Below the pieces are notes generated by a model. It was not told the DNA's origin, searched no databases, and saw only the letters and a program-made list of their open reading frames with translations. A program made the position numbers and the translations under genes. Source: Actinomycetes bacterium (GTDB lineage: Bacteria > Actinomycetota > Thermoleophilia > Solirubrobacterales > Solirubrobacteraceae). Taken from it: a DNA stretch of 64,000 nt. The stretch covers positions 1 to 64,000 of the forward strand of contig JAKAED010000002.1 of the NCBI GenBank assembly GCA_021820105.1, read 5' to 3'. Below are positions 18,977-29,489 of this stretch, one piece after another (the stretch's first letter is position 1; every line of letters begins with the position of its first letter).

Positions 18977-19631
18977 CAGGTACCTCCTGTGTTTGGTTAT
19001 CAACGCACCGCCCAGCCGACATCAGTCGGTGGGAGCGGTAACGCGATGAGGAGGTACTGCGGTTGTGACTTTAGCACTCGGGCGGCCGCGGTCATTCACA
19101 TGTCCTGTGTCCTGTGTCCGTGCACTAACAGGGTGATGCCGGCTGCAACCTTTCACGGCCGGTGTCCGGATGAGCTGTCGCAGACGGAGTCCCAGGCGAG
19201 CCGCCGATAGCGGGGGCCGGGACTCCGCGATCGCGGCCTCATGGAGCGTCGCCGGTGGTCACGCGAACGCCGGTGGCAGCAGCAGTTGCAGCGAGAGCAG
19301 CCAGCAGGCCGTCAGGAACCCCCCGCCGAGCGCGATCCGGCGAACGGCGGTCAGCTCTGTCGGGTTGGTCGGCGGGCGGACGATCTGTTAGACGAGCACG
19401 GCGGGGAATTATCAGGTTGACGGCCGCCGCGAGGATCCACACCAACAATGCATGACGCCGACGCGCTTACCGCTGCGTCGCGTGAGATTGCCGCACTGGA
19501 GATCAGAACTCGCCGGCCGCAACCTCCAATCGCGAGGTTCGGGATCCATCGCCACTCGCTCACAACGTCGCTGCTGGCCCACTGCGGCTGGCGGAACCTG
19601 TCAAGCTGAGTGAGACAGTTGGTCGTCGAAT

Positions 19632-19963
19632 TTAGTGCTTCCCGTCGACCTTGTGTGCGGGGCACACCGTCATCCCGCCGATCGTGTAGCCGAGTGCCCG
19701 AATGCTTGGCGCTCGGGCTCCGTGATCGCACTGAGAAACTCCCGCATGGACTCCCACCGTGTGAAGCTGGGGATGACCGAGTCGCTCGAGAGGATGAACT
19801 CACCGAGAGCCGATCGATGATGCAGGTACGCACCCGGCGTCGAGGTAGCCAGTTGGAACATCCTTCCGTCGGGCAGCACCTTGCTCCACAGCAGCTGGTG
19901 GGACGCGCGAAGCGTCGGGCTGTGGGAGTCGGGGTCGCGGCCGCCCGCATCCGCAGAAGTCAA
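19632..19963 (-). pseudogene. frameshifted hypothetical gene remnant
   Basis: LLWSKVLPDGRMFQLATSTPGAYLHHRSALGEFILSSDSVIPSFTRW... continues in another frame as GYTIGGMTVCPAHKVDGKH*. Confidence 0.5.
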
Positions 19964-20258
19964 AGCTCGTAAGGATCACGTCTCGGAGGAGCCAGCGATA
20001 TCTCGCCACCGGCTCGAGCCCGGGCTGATGACAGAAAGCGCGGCCTGCGCGAGCCAAGAGTGCCGGAGCACGCACGACGCGCGCGTTGAGCAATGGCTGG
20101 TGCTGCCGGACTCCCGCTCGAACCGCCTGAACGCAACCGCGGCCACCGCTGCCGCAGCAGAACCAGCGCCTCATGCACCTCAAAGTTCAGATCCACGAGG
20201 GCGAATTGGTAGCAGATTGGTATCAAGGGGAGCCGATTTCGCCCGCACCCAAGAACGC

Positions 20259-20286
20259 GAAAAGGCCCGGATTTCCGGGCCTTTTC
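20259..20286 (-). terminator. rho-independent terminator downstream of tRNA-fMet
   Basis: GAAAAGGCCCGGA-TT-TCCGGGCCTTTTC with U-tract on minus strand. Confidence 0.85.
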
Positions 20287-20291
20287 TGAGA

Positions 20292-20365
<74 letters not shown>

Positions 20366-20453
20366 GTGGACTCTTAGTGATAGCAGATCGGAACGGGCGT
20401 CCGAGGACGGGAGCGCGTCCGGCCAGCGGCGCTAACGGCAGACGAGCCCGGGA

Positions 20454-20564
20454 TCAGTGGGCAGCCTGCACGAGTTGACGCTCGAAGACCCAGACGGTGG
20501 CGGCGGTGCGGGTGCGGGCGCCGGTCTTGTCGAAGATGTGCTGGACGTGGTGACGTTCGCCTTC
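20454..20564 (-). pseudogene. C-terminal fragment of a LuxR-type HTH protein
   Basis: Minus frame ERHHVQHIFDKTGARTRTAATVWVFERQLVQAAH* with a stop codon immediately upstream. Confidence 0.6.
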
Positions 20565-20631
20565 TCATGCAACGGCTCGCCGCGGTACGGGTCGGTCTCG
20601 ATTGGGGTGAGTGGCCGCATTTGCAACCTTG

Positions 20632-20649
20632 TTATGCTCTGGTGCATAA
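20632..20649. promoter_or_regulatory. palindromic motif TTATG-N7-GCATAA in the ATPase promoter
   Basis: TTATGCTCTGGTGCATAA; same geometry repeated at 21919. Confidence 0.5.
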
Positions 20650-20656
20650 TGCTGGC

Positions 20657-21883
20657 ATGCATAAAGCCCCGCAGACGAACCCGTTCACGTTCGGCGACCT
20701 GGCGCTCGACGAAGCGTTCACGGACCGCGAGGAGGAGCTTCAGGAGCTCGCATCCGATATGGCCAACGGGCAGAACGTGCTCGTCTACGCGCCGCGCCGG
20801 TACGGGAAGTCATCGCTGATCCTCAGGGCCGCGCAGGAGGCGCTGCAGCGCAAGGCGCTCGTCGCCTACTGCGACCTGATGAAGACACCGACCAAGGAGC
20901 GGTTCGCAGCGGCGCTTGCCAAGACCATCTACGCGGACATCGCCTCGCCGATGGGTCAGGCGTTTGAGCGGGCAGCGGAGCTCTTCCGCGGGTTGCGGAT
21001 CCTCCCGACGATGGAGGTGGATCCGGCGGATGGCTCGTTGCGCTTCAGCTTTCAGGCGGGACGCCGGCGCAGCGACATTGACGAGACGATCGAGCGGCTG
21101 CTCGAACTGTTCGGCGAACTGGCAGTCGAGCGCCGCCGGCGCGTCGTCGCCATCTTCGACGAGTTCCAGGAGATCATCGCGCTGGACCCGAAGTTCCCGA
21201 ACCTCATGCGGGCGGTCTTCCAGGCCCAGCCGGAGGTGAGCCACGTCTACCTGGGCAGCAAACGCCACGTCCTGGAGCGGATCTTCAACGACCGCAACGA
21301 GCCGTTCTGGCGCAGCGCCAAGCAGCTGGAGATCGGAATGATTCCGGCCCTGCGGTTCGCGCCGTTCCTGAAGGAGCGGTTCGCAGAATCGGGGAAGTCG
21401 ATCTCAGCAGATGCACTCGACCACCTCCTCAACCTGAGCGGCGGCCACCCGTATGGCACTCAGGAGCTCGCCTACTTCGTGTGGGAGCTCGTCGAGCCCG
21501 GCGGCAAGGCCACACTCGACACCGTCGATACCGCCCTGTCGCGCGTCCTGCGATCCGAGCACAACCACTTCGCCCAGCTCTGGGATGACGCCCCGCGCAC
21601 GCAGCGTCAGCTGATGCTCGCCCTGGCAGAGGAGCCAACTGCGGCGATCTACTCCGCCGCGTATCACGAGAGCCACGAGCTCCCCAGCAACCCCACCCTC
21701 CAGACCGCGCTGCGGAGCCTCATCGACAAGGACGTCGTGAGCCGGGACGCCGAGGGGTGCTACCGCGTCATCGAGCCGTTCCTTGGACCATGGTTGCTGC
21801 GCAGCCAGATGGGCTACGGGATGCAGGGCCTCGTTGAGCGCCAACCAACAGGCTCGTTGGTTGACAACCAACAGAGTTCGTAG
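20657..21883 (+). CDS. STAND-like P-loop ATPase (archaeal ATPase_2 type)
   Basis: MHKAPQTNPFTFGDLALDEAFTDREEELQELASDMANGQNVLVYAPRRYGKSSLI; VVAIFDEFQEI Walker B. Confidence 0.85.
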   Translation: MHKAPQTNPFTFGDLALDEAFTDREEELQELASDMANGQNVLVYAPRRYGKSSLILRAAQEALQRKALVAYCDLMKTPTKERFAAALAKTIYADIASPMGQAFERAAELFRGLRILPTMEVDPADGSLRFSFQAGRRRSDIDETIERLLELFGELAVERRRRVVAIFDEFQEIIALDPKFPNLMRAVFQAQPEVSHVYLGSKRHVLERIFNDRNEPFWRSAKQLEIGMIPALRFAPFLKERFAESGKSISADALDHLLNLSGGHPYGTQELAYFVWELVEPGGKATLDTVDTALSRVLRSEHNHFAQLWDDAPRTQRQLMLALAEEPTAAIYSAAYHESHELPSNPTLQTALRSLIDKDVVSRDAEGCYRVIEPFLGPWLLRSQMGYGMQGLVERQPTGSLVDNQQSS

Positions 21884-21918
21884 GATCGGCGGAGTCGTGC
21901 TTGCTATGCGCGCTTACA

Positions 21919-21936
21919 TTATGTCTTACTGCATAA
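21919..21936. promoter_or_regulatory. second TTATG-N7-GCATAA motif
   Basis: TTATGTCTTACTGCATAA; about 36 bp after the ATPase stop and upstream of the 22064 ORF. Confidence 0.45.
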
Positions 21937-22063
21937 GGGTGCGGTAGCAGCACGCAGCGGTGGCCAGCTGGGACCTCCAGCAGATCAGGCTGCGGTGTAG
22001 TTGTCACAGAGTCGGCACAAACCTGTCTTGTTTCGTAACAGGGGCCGGCCGCATTCTGCACGC

Positions 22064-22279
22064 ATGGCACCAATCGATCAGAAACAGCTTGCTGAGCGCC
22101 GAATGCTGGCGCTGTTGGAGGACAGCGGGCTGCCGCTGCCAGACGAGGTGGAATACGGGACCCATTGCGTCCGCTTCCTCTGGCTCGATCGCAAGGTTGC
22201 CGTGGTGGTTGACCTTGACGAGGAGTTCGGCGAGTCAGACGCCAACGGCGGCCATACGCGAGAGGGCATCACGGCGTGA
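22064..22279 (+). CDS. small hypothetical protein
   Basis: MAPIDQKQLAERRMLALLEDSGLPLPDEVEYGTHCVRFLWLDRKVAVVVDLDEE. Confidence 0.6.
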   Translation: MAPIDQKQLAERRMLALLEDSGLPLPDEVEYGTHCVRFLWLDRKVAVVVDLDEEFGESDANGGHTREGITA

Positions 22280-22326
22280 GCATGGACGCCCCGGCACGCT
22301 CGCAACCCTCCCCTCCCCCGGACGGG

Positions 22327-23175
22327 TCAGCAGCCGCCGCCGGAGGTGGCGGCTGCTGCGCTCGCCGCGCTCCGACCCGGATCATCAGCCGGGAGCGAGC
22401 AGTGGCAGTAGCGGTACTCCTCCCGGAAGCCGAGGCTCTGATAGAGCGCCACACCGGCGGCGTTCTCACTGAATACCTGCAGGTAGGTGAGCGGCGCCGC
22501 GTGCTGGGCGAGCATCGAGCGGATCAGCCGCTTGCCAAGGCCCTGGCGGCGGTGATCCGGGGAGACCGCGATGCAGAACAGCCCGACGATCCCGTCAAGC
22601 TCGACGGTGATGCCCACGGCGCGCTTCTCCGCATGGGCGAAGCGAGCGATGCCGGCCATCTGGGTGAAGACGGTCTGCACGTGCTGCTCAACGTCAGGGC
22701 GGTGCTCGCAATGCTCCCAGGCCTCAAGCCAGGCCGGTGTCGCATGGTCGGAGACGGTGAGCTCCAGCTCCTGACCACCGCCGGCGGCGATGGCCTGCGT
22801 GTCTCCGGTCATCACAAGTACGGACTGATGGATGTTCCAGCGCCGCGCGGCGAGCTCATCAAGCAGCGGCACATGCAGCTCCAGGGGGCTGACCTGGATC
22901 CCGCCGTCGATCGCATGAGCGGCCGCGAACTGGGCCACGCGCTCAAGCGCGGCGGGGATCTCGCCCCGACTCAGCGGACGCAACGGCGTCAATGCGTGAT
23001 TGGAGCGGCCGCGGGCGGGCAGCCCCGGGGTGGCCCGCAGCACCCAGCCGTCCGGCGTGGTTTGGACCACGGTCGCGGGCCAGGCGTGGATGCTGTGCGT
23101 CTCAATCGCCGCGATCCGCTCAAGCCCTGGCGCCGGCGAGAGCTGGATTTTGGACTCAGAGGCGAGCTCGGTCAC
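22327..23175 (-). CDS. GNAT family N-acetyltransferase
   Basis: LFCIAVSPDHRRQGLGKRLIRSMLAQHAAPLTYLQVFSENAAGVALYQSLGFREEYRY; likely GTG start overlapping the arsR stop. Confidence 0.88.
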   Translation of the reverse strand: MTELASESKIQLSPAPGLERIAAIETHSIHAWPATVVQTTPDGWVLRATPGLPARGRSNHALTPLRPLSRGEIPAALERVAQFAAAHAIDGGIQVSPLELHVPLLDELAARRWNIHQSVLVMTGDTQAIAAGGGQELELTVSDHATPAWLEAWEHCEHRPDVEQHVQTVFTQMAGIARFAHAEKRAVGITVELDGIVGLFCIAVSPDHRRQGLGKRLIRSMLAQHAAPLTYLQVFSENAAGVALYQSLGFREEYRYCHCSLPADDPGRSAASAAAATSGGGC

Positions 23176-23627
23176 GCGTGGTTGGCCTGGAGCACCGCAT
23201 CGAGCAGGCCTGGGAAGCGCTGCTGGAGCTCGTCGACCCTGAGGCTGTTGAAGCGGCACTTGCCGTCAACGCGCTGGGCGACAACACCCGCCTCACGCAG
23301 GACGCGGAAATGATGAGAACAGGTGGACTTCCCGACCGGGAGCTCAAAACCGCTGCAGGTGCGCTCCCCGCCGTCCGCCAGCTGCGTGACGATCTGCAGC
23401 CGCACCGGGTCGCTGAGGGCATGCAGAACGGTCGCGAGGTCAAGGTCCTCAAGGGACTCGGGCACGAGCGGATCAGATGCGGCCGCCGCCCACTGCTCAA
23501 CCTCGCTCTGAGCAAGGAGGTCAGCGTCACCGATCTCAGCCGCGGTGCCCGCGTCGCCAAGCGGTGGCAGGTCATCAACCGATCTCACGGATGCGACGGG
23601 CCGGTGCGTTTGATCGGCAAGCGCCAT
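23172..23627 (-). CDS. ArsR-family transcriptional regulator
   Basis: LSDPVRLQIVTQLADGGERTCSGFELPVGKSTCSHHFRVLREAGVVAQRVDGK. Confidence 0.9.
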   Translation of the reverse strand: MALADQTHRPVASVRSVDDLPPLGDAGTAAEIGDADLLAQSEVEQWAAAASDPLVPESLEDLDLATVLHALSDPVRLQIVTQLADGGERTCSGFELPVGKSTCSHHFRVLREAGVVAQRVDGKCRFNSLRVDELQQRFPGLLDAVLQANHA

Positions 23628-23638
23628 GCCCCGAGCAT

Positions 23639-23687
23639 AGTACGAGAAACGTCGAACGATGTGGTACAGTTCGATCACTGTCGTACT
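23639..23687. promoter_or_regulatory. nested inverted repeats in divergent arsR/MFS intergenic region
   Basis: AGTACGA...TCGTACT outer arms; TCGAAC...GTTCGA; ACAGT-N6-ACTGT at 23666-23681. Confidence 0.5.
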
Positions 23688-23807
23688 GATGTCGACCACG
23701 CCGGTCGACATCAGCGTCGATACCCGCAGGACCCACACCGCCAACCGCTGCGGCGGGGTTCCGCAGACCCAGGAGAGGCACAGACGAACCTCGACCGGAG
23801 ACAGCAC

Positions 23808-25280
23808 GTGACCGAAGCGATCAAGAAGGCAACCGACAAGCACCTGACCGCCACGCTGGTTTTGGCGTGCCTCGCGCAGTTCATGGTCGTCCTGGACATG
23901 TCGGTGGTGAACGTGGCGCTGCCCGCCATGAAGCATTCACTCGGCTTCACGGAGAGCGGCCTGCAATGGGTGGTCAACGGTTACACGGTCACGTTCGCGG
24001 GCTTCCTGCTGCTCGGCGGGCGCGCTGCTGACCTGCTGGGGCGCCGCCGGGTCTTCGTCGTAGGGCTTGTGGTCTTTGCGATCTCATCGCTCGCGTGCGG
24101 CCTGGCCGATACCCGAACGCTCCTGATCGCCTCGCGACTCCTGCAGGGCCTGAGCGCCGCGGTGGTCGCGCCGGCCTCGCTGTCGATCATCACCAGCACC
24201 TTCACCGAGGGTCACGCTCGCCACCGGGCGGTCGGGATCTGGGGCGCGATGGGTGGCGCCGGCGGTGCCGCGGGGGTGCTGCTGGGAGGCATCATCACCG
24301 ACGCGCTCAGCTGGCGCTGGATCTTCTTCGTCAACCTGCCGATCGGTCTGGCCACCGCTTTCTTCTCACAGCGCATGCTGCATGAGGGCCGCAACGAAGG
24401 TGCGACACGCAACTTTGACCTGTTCGGCGCGCTGACCGCGACACTGGGGCTGTCGGCCATCGTCTACGGGATCGCACGGACCGACAGCGCCGGGTGGGGC
24501 AGCACCGTCACGCTGCTGTCAATCGGGCTCGGCGTGGCGCTGCTGGGTGTCTTCATCTTCCATGAGGGCCGTTTCGCCAAGGCGCCGCTGGTGCCGCTGA
24601 GCCTGTTCCACTCGCGGCAGCTCTCCGCGGCGAACCTGATCATCGGGCTGCTCGGCGCCGCGATGTTCGCCATGTGGTTCTTCCTCTCCCTGTACCTGCA
24701 GGACGTCCGCGGCTACTCAGCGGTGAAAACCGGGCTGGTCTTCCTGCCAATGACGCTCTCGATCATGATCGGCTCGAACATCGCCTCACGGGTGACCGCG
24801 CGCTTCGGCGCCAAGCGGCTCTTGGTGATGGGTATGGGCGTGCTCGCCGTCAGCCTCGCGTGGCTGAGCGATATCACCGTGCACGGCAGTTATCTGGGTG
24901 AGATCCTGGTGCCGAGCGTGCTGGCCTCAGTCGCCTTCCCGTTCGCGTTCATCCCGGGCACCATCTGCGCGACCTCCGGCGTCAAGCCGCAGGAGGCGGG
25001 GCTCGCCTCAGCCGTTGCCAACACGGCCCGGCTGTTCGGCGGCGCGCTGGGCCTGGCGGTCCTCGCGACCATCGCCACGGCCCACTCAAACGCCGCGCTC
25101 AGGCATCCCACAGCCGCTGTCCACACCTTCAACCAGGCGCTGGTGAGCGGCTTCCAGGTCTCGTTCTGGGTGGCGGGCGGAATCGCCGCGCTGGGCCTGC
25201 TGGTGGCGATCTTTGGCATGCCGCAGACACGCCGCAATCAGGCCGGTGCACCACAGGGCGCCATCATCACCGAGATGTGA
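23808..25280 (+). CDS. DHA2-type MFS drug efflux transporter
   Basis: QFMVVLDMSVVNVALPAMKHSLGFTESGLQWVVNGYTVTFAGFLLLGGRAADLLGRRR; GTG start at 23808. Confidence 0.93.
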   Translation: MTEAIKKATDKHLTATLVLACLAQFMVVLDMSVVNVALPAMKHSLGFTESGLQWVVNGYTVTFAGFLLLGGRAADLLGRRRVFVVGLVVFAISSLACGLADTRTLLIASRLLQGLSAAVVAPASLSIITSTFTEGHARHRAVGIWGAMGGAGGAAGVLLGGIITDALSWRWIFFVNLPIGLATAFFSQRMLHEGRNEGATRNFDLFGALTATLGLSAIVYGIARTDSAGWGSTVTLLSIGLGVALLGVFIFHEGRFAKAPLVPLSLFHSRQLSAANLIIGLLGAAMFAMWFFLSLYLQDVRGYSAVKTGLVFLPMTLSIMIGSNIASRVTARFGAKRLLVMGMGVLAVSLAWLSDITVHGSYLGEILVPSVLASVAFPFAFIPGTICATSGVKPQEAGLASAVANTARLFGGALGLAVLATIATAHSNAALRHPTAAVHTFNQALVSGFQVSFWVAGGIAALGLLVAIFGMPQTRRNQAGAPQGAIITEM

Positions 25281-25295
25281 GCGACAATGCGCGGA

Positions 25296-26234
25296 ATGGC
25301 GCGCATCTTCGTAACCCGCGAGCTGCCCGGTCCGGCGCTCACCAAGCTCAAGGAAACCCACGAGACGGTTGTCTGGCCTGGTGAGCTGCCCCCAAGCTAC
25401 GCGGAGCTCTGCGCCCAGGCGGCGCAGTCAGACGCCCTGCTGACGCTGCTCACCGACCGGGTCGACGCAGAGCTGATTGCCGCCTCACCGAAGCTGCGCG
25501 TGATTGCCAACTACGCCGTCGGCTACGACAACATCGACGTGGACGCCGCCAGCGCCGCCGGGATACCTGTGGGCAACACGCCGGACGCGCTGACGGAGGC
25601 GACCGCGGACCTGACCTTTGCGCTGCTGATGGCCGCGGCCCGCCGGATCCCGGAGGCCGCGAGCTTCGCCCGCAATGGGCAGTGGCAGACCTGGGAGCCC
25701 GCCGCCTTCCTGGGCGCCGACGTGTACGGCGCCACCATCGGGATCATCGGCCTGGGCCGCATCGGCCAGGCCGTGGCACGCCGCGCCGCCGGCTTCGGGA
25801 TGGAGGTGCTCACCACCGAAACGCGTGACCAGCACAACCTGGAGCACCTGCTGCGCCGCTCTGACTTCGTCTCCATCCACCTGCCGCTGACCGACGGCAC
25901 GCGCGGGCTGATCGACGCCGATGCGCTGGCGCTGATGAAGCCCACCGCGATCCTGATCAATACCGCGCGCGGACCGATCGTCGACCGCGAGGCCCTGGCC
26001 CAGGCGCTGCACACCGGCCAGATCGCCGGGGCCGCGCTGGACGTCACCTCACCCGAGCCGCTGCCACCGGGCGACCCGCTCTGGCAGGCGCCGAACCTGC
26101 TGGTGGTGCCGCACATCGGCTCCGCCACCTGGTCAGCCCGTGAGCGCATGACGGAGATCGCGGTGGAGAACGTGCTGGCCGGCCTGGAGGGCAGGTCGCT
26201 GCCCTGCCAGGTGCCACAGCAGCTGTTTGACTGA
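25296..26234 (+). CDS. D-isomer 2-hydroxyacid dehydrogenase (glyoxylate/hydroxypyruvate reductase type)
   Basis: ANYAVGYDNIDV, GIIGLGRIGQAVARRA, NTARGPIVDREAL, PHIGSAT. Confidence 0.93.
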   Translation: MARIFVTRELPGPALTKLKETHETVVWPGELPPSYAELCAQAAQSDALLTLLTDRVDAELIAASPKLRVIANYAVGYDNIDVDAASAAGIPVGNTPDALTEATADLTFALLMAAARRIPEAASFARNGQWQTWEPAAFLGADVYGATIGIIGLGRIGQAVARRAAGFGMEVLTTETRDQHNLEHLLRRSDFVSIHLPLTDGTRGLIDADALALMKPTAILINTARGPIVDREALAQALHTGQIAGAALDVTSPEPLPPGDPLWQAPNLLVVPHIGSATWSARERMTEIAVENVLAGLEGRSLPCQVPQQLFD

Positions 26235-26236
26235 CC

Positions 26237-27175
26237 GTGCGCATCGCCGTCATCGATGTCGGGACCAACACGACCCGGCTCTACGTCGCCGAGGTCAACG
26301 ATGGCGCCGTCACCGCAGAGCTCACCAGAGTCAGCCGGGTGACCCGCCTGGGGGCCGGCGTCGATGCCAGCGGACGGCTCGCAGAGGACGCGCTGGAGCG
26401 TGAGTACGCAGTCCTTGACGAATATCACTCACTGATCCAGGAGGACGGCCCCAAGCGGGCCGTGGCGCTGATGACAAGCGCCGTGCGCGACGCCGCCAAC
26501 GGGCAGGAGTTTGCGGATGAGGTCGCCGACCACTACGGCCTGGAGGTGCACGTGATCTCCGGTGATGAGGAGGCGCAGCTCACCTACCGTGGCGCCACCG
26601 ACCAACTGCCCCCCGACCCGGACGGCGCCCCGACGCTCGTCTTCGATATCGGCGGCGGCTCAACTGAGCTCGTGATCGGCCACGGCAGCCGCGTGGACTT
26701 CCACGTCTCCACGCAGACCGGAGTCGTGCGCCAGGCAGACCGCCACATCCACAGCGACCCCCCCACCCCCGCCGAACTGGAGGCCGTGGCAAGCGACGTG
26801 CGCGCGACCCTTCAGGCCGCCGTGCCCGAGCAGCTGCGAACGGGGCCGTCAGCGCGCCCGGGCCGGGCGCTGGGCGTGGCCGGCACACCCACCTCCATGG
26901 CGGCAATAGCGCAGCACCTGGAACGCTACGACCCAACCCGCGTGCACGGTTACCGGTTGACCGCCACAGAACGAGACGCGATCTTCACCCGGCTGCTGGC
27001 GCTCCCGCTTGAGCAGCGCAAACAGGTCACGGGCCTGCACCCTGACCGTGCGGTGGCGATCCTGCCGGGGATTGTGATCCTCACCGAGATCATGGATCTG
27101 TTCGCGCTGGAGGCGATCGAGGTCTCAGAGCACGACATCCTGCGCGGCGCGGCCCTGCACTTCGCGGGAAGCTGA
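26237..27175 (+). CDS. Ppx/GppA exopolyphosphatase family protein
   Basis: IAVIDVGTNTTRLYVAEV, VFDIGGGSTELVIG; GTG start. Confidence 0.92.
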   Translation: MRIAVIDVGTNTTRLYVAEVNDGAVTAELTRVSRVTRLGAGVDASGRLAEDALEREYAVLDEYHSLIQEDGPKRAVALMTSAVRDAANGQEFADEVADHYGLEVHVISGDEEAQLTYRGATDQLPPDPDGAPTLVFDIGGGSTELVIGHGSRVDFHVSTQTGVVRQADRHIHSDPPTPAELEAVASDVRATLQAAVPEQLRTGPSARPGRALGVAGTPTSMAAIAQHLERYDPTRVHGYRLTATERDAIFTRLLALPLEQRKQVTGLHPDRAVAILPGIVILTEIMDLFALEAIEVSEHDILRGAALHFAGS

Positions 27176-27203
27176 GCGCAGCGGACCGCCTAAGCGCTGA
27201 GCG

Positions 27204-27707
27204 CTAGGACTGCGCCAGCCCGAGCCGGCCGGAGATGTCGGCGCACTCCGCGCACACCTCCTCCGGGACCAGCCCGACACGCATCAGCAGCGCAAAGGCC
27301 TTGCAGCCCAGGCAGTAACCGAAGAGCGACTCAAGCCCCGCCGCCGGGATGAACATCGCCAAGAAGACCGTGGCCAGGGAGTGGTCGCGGAGGACCAGGC
27401 CAAAGAGCAGTGCCAGGGAGGAGATCACCGTGCCCATCCCCTGCGCAAAGCGCTTGGGCGGCCCCGCCACCGGCACCTTCTCCCCCAGCCGCGGCGCAAT
27501 CACGTTCATCGCCGTCCAGCCCAGCGGGCTCAGCTTCGGCCCGGTGAGCACCCGCGCCCAGAAGCCGTAGGCGAGCGGGATCGTCAGCCAGTACCAGCCG
27601 GTCACGAGGATCACGAGCACCTGCGCCAGCACGACCGCGGCCACTGTGCGGGCCGCCTTGTCGTTGACCGGATTCGGGAAGGAGAAGAAGCCGTTCACAA
27701 CCAACAA
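27204..27707 (-). CDS. DUF4395-type membrane protein
   Basis: FPNPVNDKAARTVAAVVLAQ..., ESLFGYCLGCKAFALLMRVGLVPEEVCAEC. Confidence 0.8.
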   Translation of the reverse strand: MLVVNGFFSFPNPVNDKAARTVAAVVLAQVLVILVTGWYWLTIPLAYGFWARVLTGPKLSPLGWTAMNVIAPRLGEKVPVAGPPKRFAQGMGTVISSLALLFGLVLRDHSLATVFLAMFIPAAGLESLFGYCLGCKAFALLMRVGLVPEEVCAECADISGRLGLAQS

Positions 27708-27779
27708 GATTATCTCAACCGCAATGGTTCAGATGGCGGGTCGCCCGTGCCTCCGCGGCTCACAGCCCAAGCACGCCGC

Positions 27780-29489
27780 TCAGGCGAGATTCGACCGCCG
27801 CGGGTAGGCGACGCTCGGGTCGGTCAGCACGTTGATCAGCGCCGGTTTTCCGGAGGCCAGCGCGCGCTCAAAGGCCGGGCGCACCTCATCCGGTGAGCGC
27901 ACCAGCTCACCGTGGCCGCCCATCACCTCCACCAGCTGGTCATAGCGCAGCTCGGGCTGCAGCTCGGCCACGACCGAGTAGCCGTAGACGAACTCCATCG
28001 GATGCTTCTCAAGCGCCCAGATGCCGTTGTTGCCCATCACGCCGATCACGGCCACGCGGTGGCGCACGAGCGTGTCCCACTCCATGGCGGAGAAGCCAAA
28101 GGCGCCGTCCCCCTGCAGCAGCACCACCTGGCGGTCTGGGTGCGCGAGCTTGGCCGCCAGCGCGTAGCCGGGCCCGGAGCCGAGGCACCCGAACGGCCCC
28201 GGATCAAGCCAGCAGCCCGGCTCGTAGGAGTCGACGAGCCGCCCGGCGAAGGAGACGAAGTCACCGCCGTCGCCGATGATGATCGCGTCGCGGTCAAGCA
28301 ACGGCGCGAGCTCGCCGTAGATCCGCGCGGGATGCAGTGGCGAGCGCGGGTCGCTCAGGGACTCGCGCTCAGCCGCGCGAGCCTCGGACTCAACCGCCCG
28401 CAGCGATTCGAGCCAGGCGGCCCTCGCGCGGCCGATGCCAACCCCGTCCCCAGGCTCCTCCGCGGGCACAGCGCCGATCCCGCCGTCCGCCTCGGCCTCC
28501 AGCCGCAGCCCGTCAAGCACCGCCGGCAGCGCTCCGTAGAGCTCGGCCGCCGGCGCTCGCGGGGCCGTCCGCTGCGGCTCAGCCATGTCCACCATCACGA
28601 CCGCCGTCTCCTCCCCAAAGACCGCGCCGAACCCCAGCCGGAAGTCAAGCGGCACGCCGATCACAAACGCCACGTCCGCGCTCTTGAGCGCCGCGCTGCG
28701 CGCACGTGAGAAGCACAGCTCGTGGTCCGCCGGCAGGCAGCCGCGCCCCATCCCGTTCAGGAAGACCGGGACCTGCAGCGCCTCCGCCAGCTCCCGCAGC
28801 GCAACCTCACCCCGTCCCCAGTAGAGCCCGCTGCCGGCCATCACCACCGGCCGCTCAGCACCGCGCAGCAGCGCCGCCGCCCGCGCAAGCTCGCGCGCAT
28901 CAGGCTGGCGCGCGCGCCAGGCGGCGAGCTCCGCGCGCTGCGCCGGCGCCTCTGCGTCGACGGCCGGCGAGAAGACGTGATCAAGCGGGAAGTCCAGGAA
29001 CACCGGGCCCGAGTGCGGCTGCAGGGCCACACCAATCGCCTCATCCACCAACTCCTGGAGCTCAGCCGCGGAGTCCGCGGTGGCGGCGAGCTTGACCAGC
29101 GGTCGCACGAACGGCACGTGGTCGATCTCCTGCAGCGACCCCTGCCCCCACCGCCAGGCGGGCGCACGCCCGCCGAGCATCAGCAGCGGTGAGCCGTTCT
29201 GCAGCGCCGAGCCGAGCGCGCTCATCCCATTGGTGACTCCGGGACCGGCGGTGAGCGCGCACACCCCCAGTTCGCGGGTGACCTTCGACCAGCCCTCGGC
29301 GGCAAACGCCGCCGTCTGCTCGTGGCGCACATCAATCAGATCGATGCCCTCCGCCCGGCAGCCGTCGTAGATTGAGAAGAGGTGCCCGCCTGACAGCGTG
29401 AACAGCTTGCTGACGCCGTGCGCCCGCAGCCGCCTGGCGATCAGCCGGCCGCCGTGAAGTTCCTCCGCACCCTCCATCAGAGGCTGCAT
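27780..29489 (-). CDS. thiamine pyrophosphate-dependent enzyme, acetolactate synthase-like
   Basis: [59 protein letters not shown]...GNNGIW. Confidence 0.9.
   Translation of the reverse strand: MQPLMEGAEELHGGRLIARRLRAHGVSKLFTLSGGHLFSIYDGCRAEGIDLIDVRHEQTAAFAAEGWSKVTRELGVCALTAGPGVTNGMSALGSALQNGSPLLMLGGRAPAWRWGQGSLQEIDHVPFVRPLVKLAATADSAAELQELVDEAIGVALQPHSGPVFLDFPLDHVFSPAVDAEAPAQRAELAAWRARQPDARELARAAALLRGAERPVVMAGSGLYWGRGEVALRELAEALQVPVFLNGMGRGCLPADHELCFSRARSAALKSADVAFVIGVPLDFRLGFGAVFGEETAVVMVDMAEPQRTAPRAPAAELYGALPAVLDGLRLEAEADGGIGAVPAEEPGDGVGIGRARAAWLESLRAVESEARAAERESLSDPRSPLHPARIYGELAPLLDRDAIIIGDGGDFVSFAGRLVDSYEPGCWLDPGPFGCLGSGPGYALAAKLAHPDRQVVLLQGDGAFGFSAMEWDTLVRHRVAVIGVMGNNGIWALEKHPMEFVYGYSVVAELQPELRYDQLVEVMGGHGELVRSPDEVRPAFERALASGKPALINVLTDPSVAYPRRSNLA

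Noticed and set aside
19239-19448. 69-aa minus-strand membrane-like ORF
   Set aside because: No SD and low-complexity R/D/P composition in a decayed region; not supported as a gene.
27780-29489. Operon with DUF4395 gene as an unusual TPP pathway
   Set aside because: Ordinary acetolactate-synthase-like enzyme; neighbouring genes give no coherent pathway evidence.
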